A stretch of 64,000 nucleotides of DNA, taken from positions 1,736,001 to 1,800,000 of the forward strand of contig NZ_CP025394.1 of assembly GCF_002943525.1 (NCBI RefSeq), in the 5' to 3' direction. The notes below the pieces were generated by a model. It did no database searches, was not told where the DNA came from, and saw only the letters and a program-made list of their open reading frames with translations. The DNA comes from Kitasatospora sp. MMS16-BH015. Lineage in GTDB: Bacteria; Actinomycetota; Actinomycetes; Streptomycetales; Streptomycetaceae. Of the stretch, positions 8,941-16,967 are shown one piece after another. Position numbers and translations under genes: made by a program. The number at the start of each line of letters is the position of its first letter. Position 1 is the stretch's first letter.

Positions 8941-9897
8941 TTACCCGATCACGAGACGACCGGTGGTGCGTCCCTCGGCGACACGGGCCACTGCATCGGC
9001 CACCTCTTCGAACGGCACTCGCTCGCTGACCAACGGCCGGACAACTCCCTTGGCGGCGAGCGCAGTCAACTCGGCGTGAGCCTCCCGCACGGCCGCCGGG
9101 TCCTTCGTCACGTACAACCCCCAGTGCAGGCCGAGGATCGAGTAGTTCTTCACCAGCGCGTGGTTGAGCGGCGGCGCCGGGATCGAGCCGCCCGCGAAGC
9201 CGACCACCACGATCCGGCCCTCGAAGGCCACGCACTTGGCCGACCCGGTGTAGGCATCCCCGCCCACCGGGTCGAAGACCACGTCGGCCCCGCGTCCGCC
9301 GGTGGCCTCCTTCACCGCCGCCACGAAATCGGCCGAACGTCGGTCGATGACCACATCGGCGCCCAACTCCCGCGCCACGGCGGCCTTCTCGGCCCCGCCG
9401 ACCACGCCGATCACCGTCGCCCCGGCCGCCTTGCCGAGTTGGACGGCGGCGCTGCCGACGCCCCCGGCCGCGGCGTGGACGAGGAGCGTCTCGCCGGCGC
9501 GGATCCGGGCCCGGCGGTGGAGGGCGAACCAGGCGGTCTGGTAGCCGATGTGGAGGGCGGCGGCCTCGGCGTCGTCCAGTGACTCGGGGGCCGGGAAGAG
9601 GTTGTCGGCCGCCATCAGCGCGTACTCGGCATAGGCACCGGCCGGCAGCACCGGGGTGCCGATCACGCGCTGCCCGGTGCCGACCACCTCGCCGCAGAGC
9701 TCCAGACCCGGGGTGAACGGGAGCGGGGGCCGGAGCTGGTAGTGGCCCCGAGTGAGCAGGGCGTCGGGGAAGTTGACGGCGGCGGCCCGCACCCGGACCA
9801 GCACCTGGCCCTCGCCGGGCTCGGGCTGCGGCACGTCCTCGTGCAGCCGGAGCACCTCGCGCGGCTCGCCCAGCTCGCCCACCTGCCAGGCCCTCAT
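8941..9897 (-). CDS. Zinc-independent quinone oxidoreductase-like protein (MDR superfamily)
   Basis: The 318-residue NADPH-dependent reductase of the medium-chain dehydrogenase/reductase type has an N-terminal GroES-like part (residues about 1-110) with AVNFPDALLTRG. It also has the nucleotide-binding motif AAAGGVGSAAVQLGKAAG. No zinc-ligand Cys cluster is present. Family members reduce quinones or alpha,beta-unsaturated carbonyls. The start is ATG at 9897, overlapping the stop of the upstream SDR gene by 4 bases; a longer in-frame reading upstream is not supported. It is last in the minus-strand operon and may reduce an enoyl or carbonyl intermediate of the shared pathway, which is inference. 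Confidence 0.82.
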   Translation of the reverse strand: MRAWQVGELGEPREVLRLHEDVPQPEPGEGQVLVRVRAAAVNFPDALLTRGHYQLRPPLPFTPGLELCGEVVGTGQRVIGTPVLPAGAYAEYALMAADNLFPAPESLDDAEAAALHIGYQTAWFALHRRARIRAGETLLVHAAAGGVGSAAVQLGKAAGATVIGVVGGAEKAAVARELGADVVIDRRSADFVAAVKEATGGRGADVVFDPVGGDAYTGSAKCVAFEGRIVVVGFAGGSIPAPPLNHALVKNYSILGLHWGLYVTKDPAAVREAHAELTALAAKGVVRPLVSERVPFEEVADAVARVAEGRTTGRLVIG

Positions 9898-10682
9898 GCC
9901 GGGCCCTCCTTCTGCTCGATGGTCTGCTGGAGGCGGTTCATGCCGTCGATCCAGCGGTCGGGGGTGGTGGCGCGGGCCGCGTAGTACTCGGCCACCTCGG
10001 GGTGCGGGAGGATCAGGAACTCCTCGGCGGTGACGGCGCGCAGGGCGGCCCGGGCCGCGTCGGCGGGCTCGATGGCCGTCGGGGTGAGCAGCACCTCGCC
10101 GGCCGTGCCGGTGGCGGCGAGCATCCGGGTGCGGACGCCCTGCGGACAGAGCGCGTGCACCCGCAGGCCGCGGTGGCGGTAGGTGGCGGCCAGCCACTCG
10201 GCGAAGGCCAGGGCGCCGTGCTTGGTGACGGCGTAGGGGGCGGCGCCGAGCATGGTGAGCAGGCCGGCGGCGGAGACGGTGGCCAGGAAGCGGCCCGAGC
10301 CGCGCTCCAGCCATTCGGGGAGCAGCTGTTCGGCGGCGCGGACGTGTGACATCACGTTGACGTCCCAGGCGGTGGCCCAGGCGGCCGGGCCCGCGTCGGG
10401 GCCGCCGCCGGTGCCGATGCCCGCGTTGGCGCAGTAGGTGTCGATGCCGCCCAACTCGGCTCGGGCGTGGGCGAGTAGAGCGGCGATGCCCTCGGTGGAG
10501 GCGGCGTCCCCGGGGTGGGCGAGGCCGCCGATCCGGTCGGCGACGGCCCGGGCGGCCTCGGCGTCGAGGTCGTTGACCAGGACGCGGGCGCCCTCGGCGG
10601 CGTACGCCTCGGCGAGGGCCGCACCGATGCCGTGGCCGGCCCCGGTGACCACCACGCGCTCACCGGCGAAGGCCCCGGTCAC
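9894..10682 (-). CDS. Short-chain dehydrogenase/reductase
   Basis: This 262-residue classical SDR has the cofactor motif TGAGHGIG near the N-terminus, the NAG-type motif CANAGIG, the catalytic Ser in TVSAAGLL, and the catalytic pair in YAVTK. An Asp (VLVNDLD) after the second strand suggests NAD(H) preference. It overlaps both neighbours by 4 bases and so is co-translated with the FabG-like SDR before it and the quinone oxidoreductase-like gene after it. A plausible role is oxidation of a 3-hydroxyacyl-CoA from the convergent acyl-CoA dehydrogenase operon; the substrate is not shown by the sequence. Confidence 0.85.
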   Translation of the reverse strand: MTGAFAGERVVVTGAGHGIGAALAEAYAAEGARVLVNDLDAEAARAVADRIGGLAHPGDAASTEGIAALLAHARAELGGIDTYCANAGIGTGGGPDAGPAAWATAWDVNVMSHVRAAEQLLPEWLERGSGRFLATVSAAGLLTMLGAAPYAVTKHGALAFAEWLAATYRHRGLRVHALCPQGVRTRMLAATGTAGEVLLTPTAIEPADAARAALRAVTAEEFLILPHPEVAEYYAARATTPDRWIDGMNRLQQTIEQKEGPA

Positions 10683-11434
10683 AGGCCACCGCCGAGCGTC
10701 ACGCCGCCGTCGACCACCAGGGTCTGGCCGGTGATCCAGGCGGCGTCCTCGGAGAGCAGGAAGGCGACGGCGCCCGCCACGTCCTCGGGCAGGCCGAGCC
10801 GCTTGAGCGGGTAGGCGCGGCTGACCTTCTCCTCGCGGCCCTCGTACAGCGCCTCGGCGAACTTGGTCTTCACCACGGCGGGGGCGACGGCGTTGACCCG
10901 GATGTCGGGGCCGAGGTCGGCGGCCAGCTCCATGGTGAGCCGGATCAGCGCGGCCTTGCTGACGCCGTACATGCCGATGCCGGCCGAGGAGCGGATGCCC
11001 GCCACGGAGGCGACGTTGACCACGGCGCCGCCGTGCTCGCCCATCCAGGCGGCGTGGGCGCGGCGGGTCCAGGCCAGCGGGGCGAGCACGTTGACGGCCA
11101 TGATCTTGGCGGCCACGGCCGGGTCGGTGTCCAGCACCGGGCCGTAACTCGGGTTGATGCCGGTGTTGTTGACCAGCAGGTCGAAGCGGCCGAAGGCCTC
11201 CAGGGTGCGGCTGACCGTCTCCTCCTGGTGGGCCGGGTCATCCGACTTGCCGGCCACGGCGATCGCGTGGTCGGGGCCGCCGAGCTCGCGGACGACCTCG
11301 GCCAGGGCCTCCTCGCCCCGGGCGGTGACGCAGACCTTGGCACCGCGCTCGACCAGCTCGCGCGCGATGCCGAGGCCGATGCCCCGGCTCGCTCCGGTGA
11401 CCACGGCCACCTTGCCCTTGAACGAAGGCGTCAT
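10679..11434 (-). CDS. FabG-like short-chain dehydrogenase/reductase
   Basis: The 251-residue SDR carries TGASRGIG, NNTGIN (Thr instead of the usual Ala in NNAG), VASVAGI with the catalytic Ser, and YGVSK. Its ending, WITGQTLVVDGG, is typical of FabG-type 3-oxoacyl reductases and related hydroxyacyl-CoA dehydrogenases. ATG 11434 is chosen because AGGAG (11445-11441) lies six bases upstream; the TTG two codons earlier would abut that site. It is first in the minus-strand operon, just downstream of the operator at 11456-11471. Its likely substrate is a 3-hydroxyacyl-CoA, inferred from context. Confidence 0.86.
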   Translation of the reverse strand: MTPSFKGKVAVVTGASRGIGLGIARELVERGAKVCVTARGEEALAEVVRELGGPDHAIAVAGKSDDPAHQEETVSRTLEAFGRFDLLVNNTGINPSYGPVLDTDPAVAAKIMAVNVLAPLAWTRRAHAAWMGEHGGAVVNVASVAGIRSSAGIGMYGVSKAALIRLTMELAADLGPDIRVNAVAPAVVKTKFAEALYEGREEKVSRAYPLKRLGLPEDVAGAVAFLLSEDAAWITGQTLVVDGGVTLGGGL

Positions 11435-11455
11435 CGCCAACTCCTCTCATCCTGA

Positions 11456-11498
11456 CTAAGCGCTTGCTTAGCATGTTGGGCCCGGGTCACACTGTCAA
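11456..11498 (-). promoter_or_regulatory. Promoter and TetR-type operator of the SDR operon
   Basis: Read on the minus strand, TTGACA (11498-11493) is followed after 17 bp by CATGCT (11475-11470), and then by CTAAGCAAGCGCTTAG (11471-11456). The operator is identical in sequence, orientation and distance from -35 to the one at 4227-4242. It lies 63 bp upstream of the divergent tetR start and so could also control tetR. Confidence 0.78.
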
Positions 11499-11533
11499 CA
11501 GCCCGGCCGGGCCCGTCTGGGAGGATGAGCGCC

Positions 11534-12166
11534 ATGAGTGATCAAGCAGCAGCCGCCCTCTGGCCCGAGGCCGCCGCCGGCACCACGGGCGAGCGCACCG
11601 AGACGGCCCGGCGCCTGCTGCTGGCCGCCGTCGACTCCTTCGCCCGGCGCGGCTACCACGCCACCACCACCCGCGACATCGCCACGGCCGCCGGGATGAG
11701 CCCCGCCGCGCTCTACATCCACTACCCCTCCAAGGCGGCCCTGCTTTCCGAGATCAGCCGGGCCGGCCACCAGGCCACCCTCGACCTGGTGCTGGCCGCC
11801 GCCGCGAGCCCCGGCGGCCCGACCGTCCGGATGCGCAAGCTGATGGAGAGCTTCACGCTCTGGCACGCCCGGGCCCACACCGTCGGCCGGATCGTCAACC
11901 ACGAGCTGCACGCCCTGCCGCCCGAGGAGTTCGAGGTGGTGGCCGAGCTGAGACGCCAGATCGAGGAGACCGTCCGCGCGGTCATCTGGCAGGGCGTGGC
12001 GGCCGGCGTCTTCGACGTGCCGGACATCCGCACCGCTGCCCGGGCCGTCACCTCGCTCGGCATCGACGTCTCCCGCTGGTACACCGACCGCAGCACCGAG
12101 ACCCCCGAGGAGCTCGGCCGCCGGTACGCCGTCCTGGTGCTGCGGATGCTTGGCGCCAAGGGCTGA
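11534..12166 (+). CDS. TetR-family regulator, probable repressor of the flanking acyl-CoA operons
   Basis: The 210-residue protein has an N-terminal helix-turn-helix domain (about residues 25-70) with TTTRDIATAAGMSPAALYIHYPSK, described here in two parts: TTTRDIATAAGMS and PAALYIHYPSK. A helical ligand-binding domain follows. The start is ATG 11534, eight bases after GGGAGGA; the ATG at 11525 overlaps that site. The gene diverges from the SDR operon and the shared region holds the 16-bp palindrome also found before the kinase/dehydrogenase operon. The likely ligand is an acyl-CoA intermediate, as for many TetR proteins beside FadE genes. Control of both operons and of itself is inferred from the operator copies. 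Confidence 0.88.
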   Translation: MSDQAAAALWPEAAAGTTGERTETARRLLLAAVDSFARRGYHATTTRDIATAAGMSPAALYIHYPSKAALLSEISRAGHQATLDLVLAAAASPGGPTVRMRKLMESFTLWHARAHTVGRIVNHELHALPPEEFEVVAELRRQIEETVRAVIWQGVAAGVFDVPDIRTAARAVTSLGIDVSRWYTDRSTETPEELGRRYAVLVLRMLGAKG

Positions 12167-12171
12167 CCCCG

Positions 12172-12197
12172 CGGCCGGCTGCCCCTCTGACCGGCCG
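12172..12197 (+). terminator. Hairpin after tetR
   Basis: CGGCCGG (12172-12178) pairs with CCGGCCG (12191-12197) across a 12-base loop. The stem is short but lies directly after the stop codon. Confidence 0.4.
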
Positions 12198-12262
12198 ACC
12201 CGGCCTACAGTCTGACGAACTGACAACCCCATCGGACGGCACCCTTCCCCACCTCGATCGAC

Positions 12263-12281
12263 TTAGGTTAGGCTCACCTAA
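12263..12281. promoter_or_regulatory. Iron box (DmdR/IdeR/DtxR operator)
   Basis: TTAGGTTAGGCTCACCTAA matches the 19-bp actinobacterial iron box, and the symmetry extends outwards to GAC...GTC. It lies 26 bp before the start of the DUF2470 gene and predicts repression by an iron-loaded DtxR-family protein such as DmdR1. Confidence 0.93.
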
Positions 12282-12307
12282 GTCGAACCCGAGGAGGACG
12301 GACACCC

Positions 12308-13078
12308 ATGCCCGCACACCGCCCCACCGCAGCCGAACGCGCCCGCACCCTGGTGGCCCACGCCTCCTCCGTGGTCCTGGACCTCCCCGGCATCGACCTC
12401 ACCGAGCGCCCCGGCCCGCCCCCGCTGGTCAGCTGTGCCGTACTGCCCGGCCCCGGCGCCACCCTCGCCGTCCTGGTCGAGCGCTCCTCCCCGCTGCACC
12501 GGATCACCGCCCTGGCCCGGGCCGAGGAGATCCCCGGCGAGCTGGACGTGGTGGACGTGGCCCCCGTCGCCCTGCCGCACCGGATCCGTGCCCGGCTCGG
12601 CGCCCAGGGCCGGCTCAGCCCGCTGCCCGCCACCGCCGAGGAGCTCGACCGCCTCTTCCCGCCGCACCTCTTCCCGCACCGCGCCGGAGGCTCCCACGCG
12701 CTGCTCCGGTTCGAGCTCGACCACCTGGCCGTGGAGGACCTCTGGGGCAGTGACTGCTGCATCGGCCTCGCCGCCTTCACCGCCGCCCGTCCGGACCCGG
12801 TCGCCGCCGAGGAGGCCGGCCTGCTCCAGCACCTGGCGAGCACCCACCCCGAGCAGCTCGACCTGCTGGCCGCCCAGGCCCTGGACCACCCGGACGGCCC
12901 CGGCCCCTTCCCGGTCACCGCCGTCCGCCCGGTCGCCCTCGACCGCCACGGCCTGCGGGTCCGCCTGATCGGCGAGCAGCACGTCACCGACGCTCGGTTC
13001 GACTTCCCCCACCCCCTTACCGGCCCCGAGCAGCTCCCCGACGCGATGCACCGCCTCTTCGCGCACGCCCTCCGCTGA
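12308..13078 (+). CDS. DUF2470-domain protein, iron-regulated
   Basis: This 256-residue soluble protein has a C-terminal DUF2470 region (from about residue 175, around VRPVALDRHGLRVRLIG) after a split-barrel-like N-terminal part. DUF2470 also occurs in HugZ/HutZ-type haem utilisation proteins. GAGGAGGA lies before ATG 12308, and the perfect iron box at 12263-12281 shows that the gene should switch on under iron limitation. A role in haem binding or haem iron release is a reasonable guess but is not shown. No siderophore or transport gene is adjacent, so it seems to be a lone member of the iron regulon. Confidence 0.78.
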   Translation: MPAHRPTAAERARTLVAHASSVVLDLPGIDLTERPGPPPLVSCAVLPGPGATLAVLVERSSPLHRITALARAEEIPGELDVVDVAPVALPHRIRARLGAQGRLSPLPATAEELDRLFPPHLFPHRAGGSHALLRFELDHLAVEDLWGSDCCIGLAAFTAARPDPVAAEEAGLLQHLASTHPEQLDLLAAQALDHPDGPGPFPVTAVRPVALDRHGLRVRLIGEQHVTDARFDFPHPLTGPEQLPDAMHRLFAHALR

Positions 13079-13107
13079 GAGCCCACCCATGTGAGCGCGC
13101 ACATCCC

Positions 13108-13142
13108 GAGCGCCGAGCGCCGAGCGCCGAGCCCCGAGCCCC
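13108..13142. repeat. Five 7-bp tandem repeats between convergent genes
   Basis: Three perfect GAGCGCC units (13108-13128) are followed by two GAGCCCC units (13129-13142). They lie just beyond the stop of the minus-strand VOC gene. Confidence 0.8.
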
Positions 13143-13147
13143 GGCCG

Positions 13148-13921
13148 TCAGCGGCCGTTCGGGGCGATCACCGAGAAGTGGCCGCCCTCCGCGTCCCGGA
13201 GCCGGGCCGTCCGCCCGTACGGGGAGTCGGCCGGAGCCTCGGCCACCTCGCCGCCCAGCTCCACCGCCCGGACCGCCGCCCGGTCGGTGTCGGTCACCGA
13301 GAAGAAGACCTCCCAGTGCGGCGCGATGTCCTCAGCCCGGCGCAGCGCCGCCACGCTCCGGCCCTCCGAGCGCAGCGCCACCCGCTCGTGCTCGTACCGG
13401 ACCTCGAACCGGGCCGGGTCACGCCCGTCCCACTCGAAGACCTCTCCGTAGAACAGCGCCGAGGCGAACGGGTCGCTCGCCCGCAGTTCGATCCAGACCG
13501 GCGCGCCGGGCGAGTCCACCCAGGTGGCGCAGCCGAGCTCGCCCTCCCAGACGCCGAACGCGGCGCCGTACGGGTCGGCCGCCAGGGCCAGCCGCCCGGT
13601 CTCGAAGGCCAGCGGGCCCACCGCAAGGGTGCCGCCGCTCTCCCGGATCCGGTCGGCGGTGGTGTCGGCGCTCTCCGTCCCGAAGTAGGTGGTCCAGGCG
13701 ACCGGCGGCTGCCAGTCCCCCTCCAGGGTGCCGATCCCGGCCACCTCCACCCCGTCCACCACGGCCCGCAGGTGCGGCCCCCAGCGGTCCGCCCCCGGTT
13801 CGAACTCCCACCCCAGCAACGGTCCGTAGAACTCCCGCGCGGTCTGCGTGTCGCGCGCCATCAGGCTCACCCAGCACGGCGCGGCGGGCACGCACCGCAC
13901 CTCGACGGTCTGTCCGCTCAA
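13148..13921 (-). CDS. Double-VOC-domain protein (glyoxalase/bleomycin resistance fold)
   Basis: The 257-residue protein has two vicinal-oxygen-chelate domains. The first begins PAAPCWVSLMARD and covers about residues 10-125; the second begins near APVWIELRASDPFASALFYG and ends EGGHFSVIAPNG. Such proteins bind metal and include dioxygenases, glyoxalases and drug-binding proteins, so the exact activity is open. The start is uncertain: TTG 13921 lies nine bases after GGAGGGA (13937-13931), while GTG 13930 directly abuts it. The gene diverges from the flavoprotein at 14035 with a shared region of about 110 bp. Confidence 0.78.
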   Translation of the reverse strand: MSGQTVEVRCVPAAPCWVSLMARDTQTAREFYGPLLGWEFEPGADRWGPHLRAVVDGVEVAGIGTLEGDWQPPVAWTTYFGTESADTTADRIRESGGTLAVGPLAFETGRLALAADPYGAAFGVWEGELGCATWVDSPGAPVWIELRASDPFASALFYGEVFEWDGRDPARFEVRYEHERVALRSEGRSVAALRRAEDIAPHWEVFFSVTDTDRAAVRAVELGGEVAEAPADSPYGRTARLRDAEGGHFSVIAPNGR

Positions 13922-14034
13922 GGTGACCACTCCCTCCGGTCCGGAACGGGCCCAGCCTAGCCCTGGTGCGTGTACGGCGGGCCCGTGCCACCGTGGAGCT
14001 GGACCGAATGGCAGAGCCGAGGAAGTGGTTGGCG

Positions 14035-15246
14035 ATGGGCGGCGCGTACGTCGTGGTGGGCGCGGGTCTGGCCGGGGCGAAGGCCGTGGAGACCCTGCGG
14101 GAGGAGGGGTTCGACGGACCGCTGGTGCTGATCGGCGCGGAGGCGGAACGGCCCTACGAGCGGCCGCCGCTCTCCAAGGGGTACCTCCAGGGGAAGGCCG
14201 GACGGGAGACCGTCTTCGTGCACCCACCCGAGTGGTACGTCGAGCACCGGGTGGACCTGCGCACCGGCGTCACCGTCACCGAGATCGACCGCTCCGGCCA
14301 CACCGTCCGGCTGGACGGCCGCAGCCTGGTCGGCTACCAGAAGCTGCTGCTGGCCACCGGCGCCGAACCGCGCCGGCTGCCCGTGCCCGGCGGCGACCGC
14401 GCGCTGCTGCTGCGCACCCTGGGCGACAGCGAGCGGCTGCGGGCCGGCTTCCGGCGCGGCGCCAAGCTGGTGGTGATCGGCGCGGGCTGGATCGGTCTGG
14501 AGGCCGCGGCCGCCGCGCGGGAGGCGGGGTGCGAGGTCACCGTGCTGGAGGCCGCCGCGCTGCCGCTACTGCGGGTGCTCGGCCGGGAGGCGGCCGAGGT
14601 CTTCGCCGAGCTGCACCGCGCGCACGGCGTGCGGATGCGCTTCGACGTGCGGGTCAGCGAGCTGACCGAGCGGGGCGTGCTGCTCGGGGACGGCGAACTG
14701 GTCGAGGCCGACACCGTGCTCGCCGGGGTCGGTGTGGCCCCGCGCACCGAACTGGCCGAGGCCGCCGGGCTGACCGTGCAGAACGGCATCCGCACCGACG
14801 CCCGGCTGCGCACCTCCGACCCGGACGTCTACGCCGCGGGCGACGTGGCCAACGCCGACCACCCGCTGCTGCGCCGCGCCGTCCGGGTCGAGCACTGGGC
14901 CAACGCGCTGCATCAGCCGCGCACCGCCGCCCGGGCGATGCTCGGCCAGGACGCGGTCTACGACCGGGTGCCGTACTTCTTCACCGACCAGTACGACCTC
15001 GGCATGGAGTACACCGGTTACGTCGAACCGGGCGGCTACGACCGGGTGGTCTTCCGGGGCGACGTGGACGGCCGCGAGTTCATCGCGTTCTGGCTCGCCC
15101 AGGGCCGGGTGCTGGCCGGCATGAACGTCAACGTCTGGGACGTGACCGACCCGATCCGTGCCCTGGTCCGCAGCGACCGGGCCGTGGACCCGGCCCGGCT
15201 GGCCGACCCCGACGTGCCGCTGGACGAGGTCTTCGAGCAGGGCTGA
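14035..15246 (+). CDS. FAD-dependent ferredoxin reductase-type oxidoreductase
   Basis: This 403-residue flavoprotein resembles the NAD(P)H:ferredoxin/rubredoxin reductases that feed P450s and Rieske oxygenases. It has an FAD-binding motif at the N-terminus (VVVGAGLAGAKAVE), an NAD-binding motif in the middle (VIGAGWIGLEAAAAAREAG), and the FAD motif YAAGDVAN. A C-terminal reductase domain follows. The start is ATG 14035, nine bases after GAGGAAG; upstream in-frame starts lack such a site. No ferredoxin, P450 or oxygenase gene is adjacent, so its electron acceptor is unknown. Confidence 0.85.
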   Translation: MGGAYVVVGAGLAGAKAVETLREEGFDGPLVLIGAEAERPYERPPLSKGYLQGKAGRETVFVHPPEWYVEHRVDLRTGVTVTEIDRSGHTVRLDGRSLVGYQKLLLATGAEPRRLPVPGGDRALLLRTLGDSERLRAGFRRGAKLVVIGAGWIGLEAAAAAREAGCEVTVLEAAALPLLRVLGREAAEVFAELHRAHGVRMRFDVRVSELTERGVLLGDGELVEADTVLAGVGVAPRTELAEAAGLTVQNGIRTDARLRTSDPDVYAAGDVANADHPLLRRAVRVEHWANALHQPRTAARAMLGQDAVYDRVPYFFTDQYDLGMEYTGYVEPGGYDRVVFRGDVDGREFIAFWLAQGRVLAGMNVNVWDVTDPIRALVRSDRAVDPARLADPDVPLDEVFEQG

Positions 15247-15269
15247 GCCCGCCGGCCCCGGCTACGGAT

Positions 15270-15515
15270 TCAGCCGTTCTTGAGTTCGCGGTGGGCCTTG
15301 GTGAGCAGCTGCATCGCCAGCTCGTTGAGGGCCCGCGCACCTGCCACCTCCTCGCCCACCCTGGCCTGCGGGCGGTCGTCGTGGTGCCGGGTGCTGTAGC
15401 CGTTGGCCCGCAGCTCGGAGCCGTCGGACAGGCAGACCATCGCGGCGGCCTTGGTGCGGTCGCCCTCCTCCTCGAACTCCAACTCCACGTGCCAACCGAC
15501 GAGTGTGTGCATCAT
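15270..15515 (-). CDS. DUF1876-domain protein
   Basis: The 81-residue small soluble protein belongs to the actinobacterial DUF1876 family, recognised by the runs WHVELEFEEEGDRTKAAA, RVGEEVAGARALNELA and the C-terminal QLLTKAHRELK. The family has a double-stranded-RNA-binding-like fold but no assigned function. ATG 15515 is chosen because GGAGGT precedes it by about seven bases. It converges with the flavoprotein gene, leaving 23 bp between the stops. Confidence 0.85.
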   Translation of the reverse strand: MMHTLVGWHVELEFEEEGDRTKAAAMVCLSDGSELRANGYSTRHHDDRPQARVGEEVAGARALNELAMQLLTKAHRELKNG

Positions 15516-15622
15516 CGCCGCCACCTCCGCATCCATCGGGTCACCGGACGGCGTTCACTCCCCAGCCTGCGCCGCCCGGCCCGCCATTTCCACCGCCGCC
15601 CCACCCCGAGAGGTTCGCCGCC

Positions 15623-16126
15623 GTGCCGCTGACCTACCCCGAGCGGGGCGCGAGCGCCCGGCCGGGCCCGCTGCCGAAGGGCTACCACCACCTGCGGCAC
15701 CGCGCCCGGCTCGGCCACGGGCGGGCCGCGTTCGAGCGGGCCGGGGCCGCGCTGACCGGATGGGCGGTGCACCGGGGCGCCGGGGTGCGGATCGCGGCCG
15801 GAGCCGCCCGGGCCGAGCCCGGGGTGACGGTGGACGGCGAGCTCCGGGCGGGGCCGCTGCGTTTCCCCGCACCCTGCGAGGTGGTCTGGAGCACGGCCGA
15901 GCCGAACCGGATCGGCTTCGCCTACGGCACTCGGCCGGGGCACCCCGAGTGCGGCGAGGAGTCCTTCCTGATCGAGCTCGACCCGGACGGCTCGGTCTGG
16001 TTCACCATCGCCGCCTTCAGCCGCCCGGCCCGCTGGTACACGCGGCTGGCCGGCCCGCTCACCCCGCTGGCCCAGCGCCTGATCGCCCGCCGCTATGCCC
16101 GCGCGGCCCGCCGGCTGGCCGGGTAG
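15623..16126 (+). CDS. DUF1990-family protein
   Basis: This 167-residue protein belongs to DUF1990, with the typical opening LTYPERGAS, the PLPKGYHHL element, and a later WFTIAAFSRPARWYTRLAG segment. The family has an SRPBCC-like barrel and no known activity. The start is GTG 15623, nine bases after GAGAGG (15608-15613). It ends 31 bp from the end of the convergent anti-sigma gene. Confidence 0.83.
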   Translation: MPLTYPERGASARPGPLPKGYHHLRHRARLGHGRAAFERAGAALTGWAVHRGAGVRIAAGAARAEPGVTVDGELRAGPLRFPAPCEVVWSTAEPNRIGFAYGTRPGHPECGEESFLIELDPDGSVWFTIAAFSRPARWYTRLAGPLTPLAQRLIARRYARAARRLAG

Positions 16127-16157
16127 AGCGCGAAGGAGACCTCACCGGGCTGGGTGG

Positions 16158-16967
16158 TCAGCCGGGCCACCGGCCGGGCCCGGGCAGAGCGGTGCCAGTG
16201 TGCTCGATGGTCGTCCCGAGGATCCCTGACTGTCGGGAGGGCGGTTGCGTTGCCGTGTTCGCGACCGGGACGGTGAGCAGCAGGCGGGCCGAGGTGTCGG
16301 TGGTGCGGATCTCGAAGTGGTCGATGGCGGTGGGGGGCAGGGCGGTGCCGCCGGTGGTGTGCAGGGTCTCGTAGGGGGTGGCGGGGAGGGACCAGGTGGT
16401 CACGGTCTGGTGGGCGCCCTGCGGGGAGACGGCGACCAGGTCGCAGGTGAGCGGGCCCTGGAGGGTGCCGAGGGAGAGGGTGAGGGTGATCGCGCTGCCC
16501 CAACCGGCCGGCGTGACACCGACGGTGGCCGCGACGCCGGTGGCCGGGTCGGTGGCGGAGTACTGGGCGGCGACGGCCACCGCGGTGGGGGCGGGCGAGC
16601 CGGCGGTGACCGCGAGGGTGGCGGCCGGGCCGCCGATGACCAGGACGGCGGCGGCCGCTACCAGGGTGAGGCGGCGGCGCCGGGTGCGGCGGCGGGCGGC
16701 CGCGACCTCGCCGATCAGCCGGTCGAGCAGGCGGGGGCTCGGCACGGGGGTGCGGATCGGCTCGCCGGCCGTCCTGAGTTCGGCCAACAGGTCTGTGGTG
16801 GCGGCGAGTTCGGGGAGTTCGGCGGTGCAGGACGGGCAGTCGGCGAGGTGCCGCTCGAAGGCGTCCCGCTCGGCCGGGGCGAGCAGCCCGAGCAGGTACG
16901 GGCCGAGGTCGGTGTGCGGGCCGCCCGGCGCGGCGGGGTGCTCCGGCACGGTGGGGTGCGAGGTCAT
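16158..16967 (-). CDS. Anti-sigma factor, zinc-finger (ZAS) type
   Basis: The 269-residue membrane protein has the zinc-binding HxxxCxxC element HLADCPSC (His40, Cys44, Cys47) in its cytoplasmic N-terminal region. One transmembrane helix follows at about residues 100-122 (VAAAAVLVIGGPAATLAV), then an outer C-terminal domain of RskA type. It overlaps the sigma gene by 4 bases, which supports coupled synthesis of sigma and anti-sigma. It should hold the sigma factor inactive at the membrane until an external signal triggers its release. The extracytoplasmic signal may involve the adjacent lipoprotein, which is inference. Confidence 0.88.
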   Translation of the reverse strand: MTSHPTVPEHPAAPGGPHTDLGPYLLGLLAPAERDAFERHLADCPSCTAELPELAATTDLLAELRTAGEPIRTPVPSPRLLDRLIGEVAAARRRTRRRRLTLVAAAAVLVIGGPAATLAVTAGSPAPTAVAVAAQYSATDPATGVAATVGVTPAGWGSAITLTLSLGTLQGPLTCDLVAVSPQGAHQTVTTWSLPATPYETLHTTGGTALPPTAIDHFEIRTTDTSARLLLTVPVANTATQPPSRQSGILGTTIEHTGTALPGPGRWPG

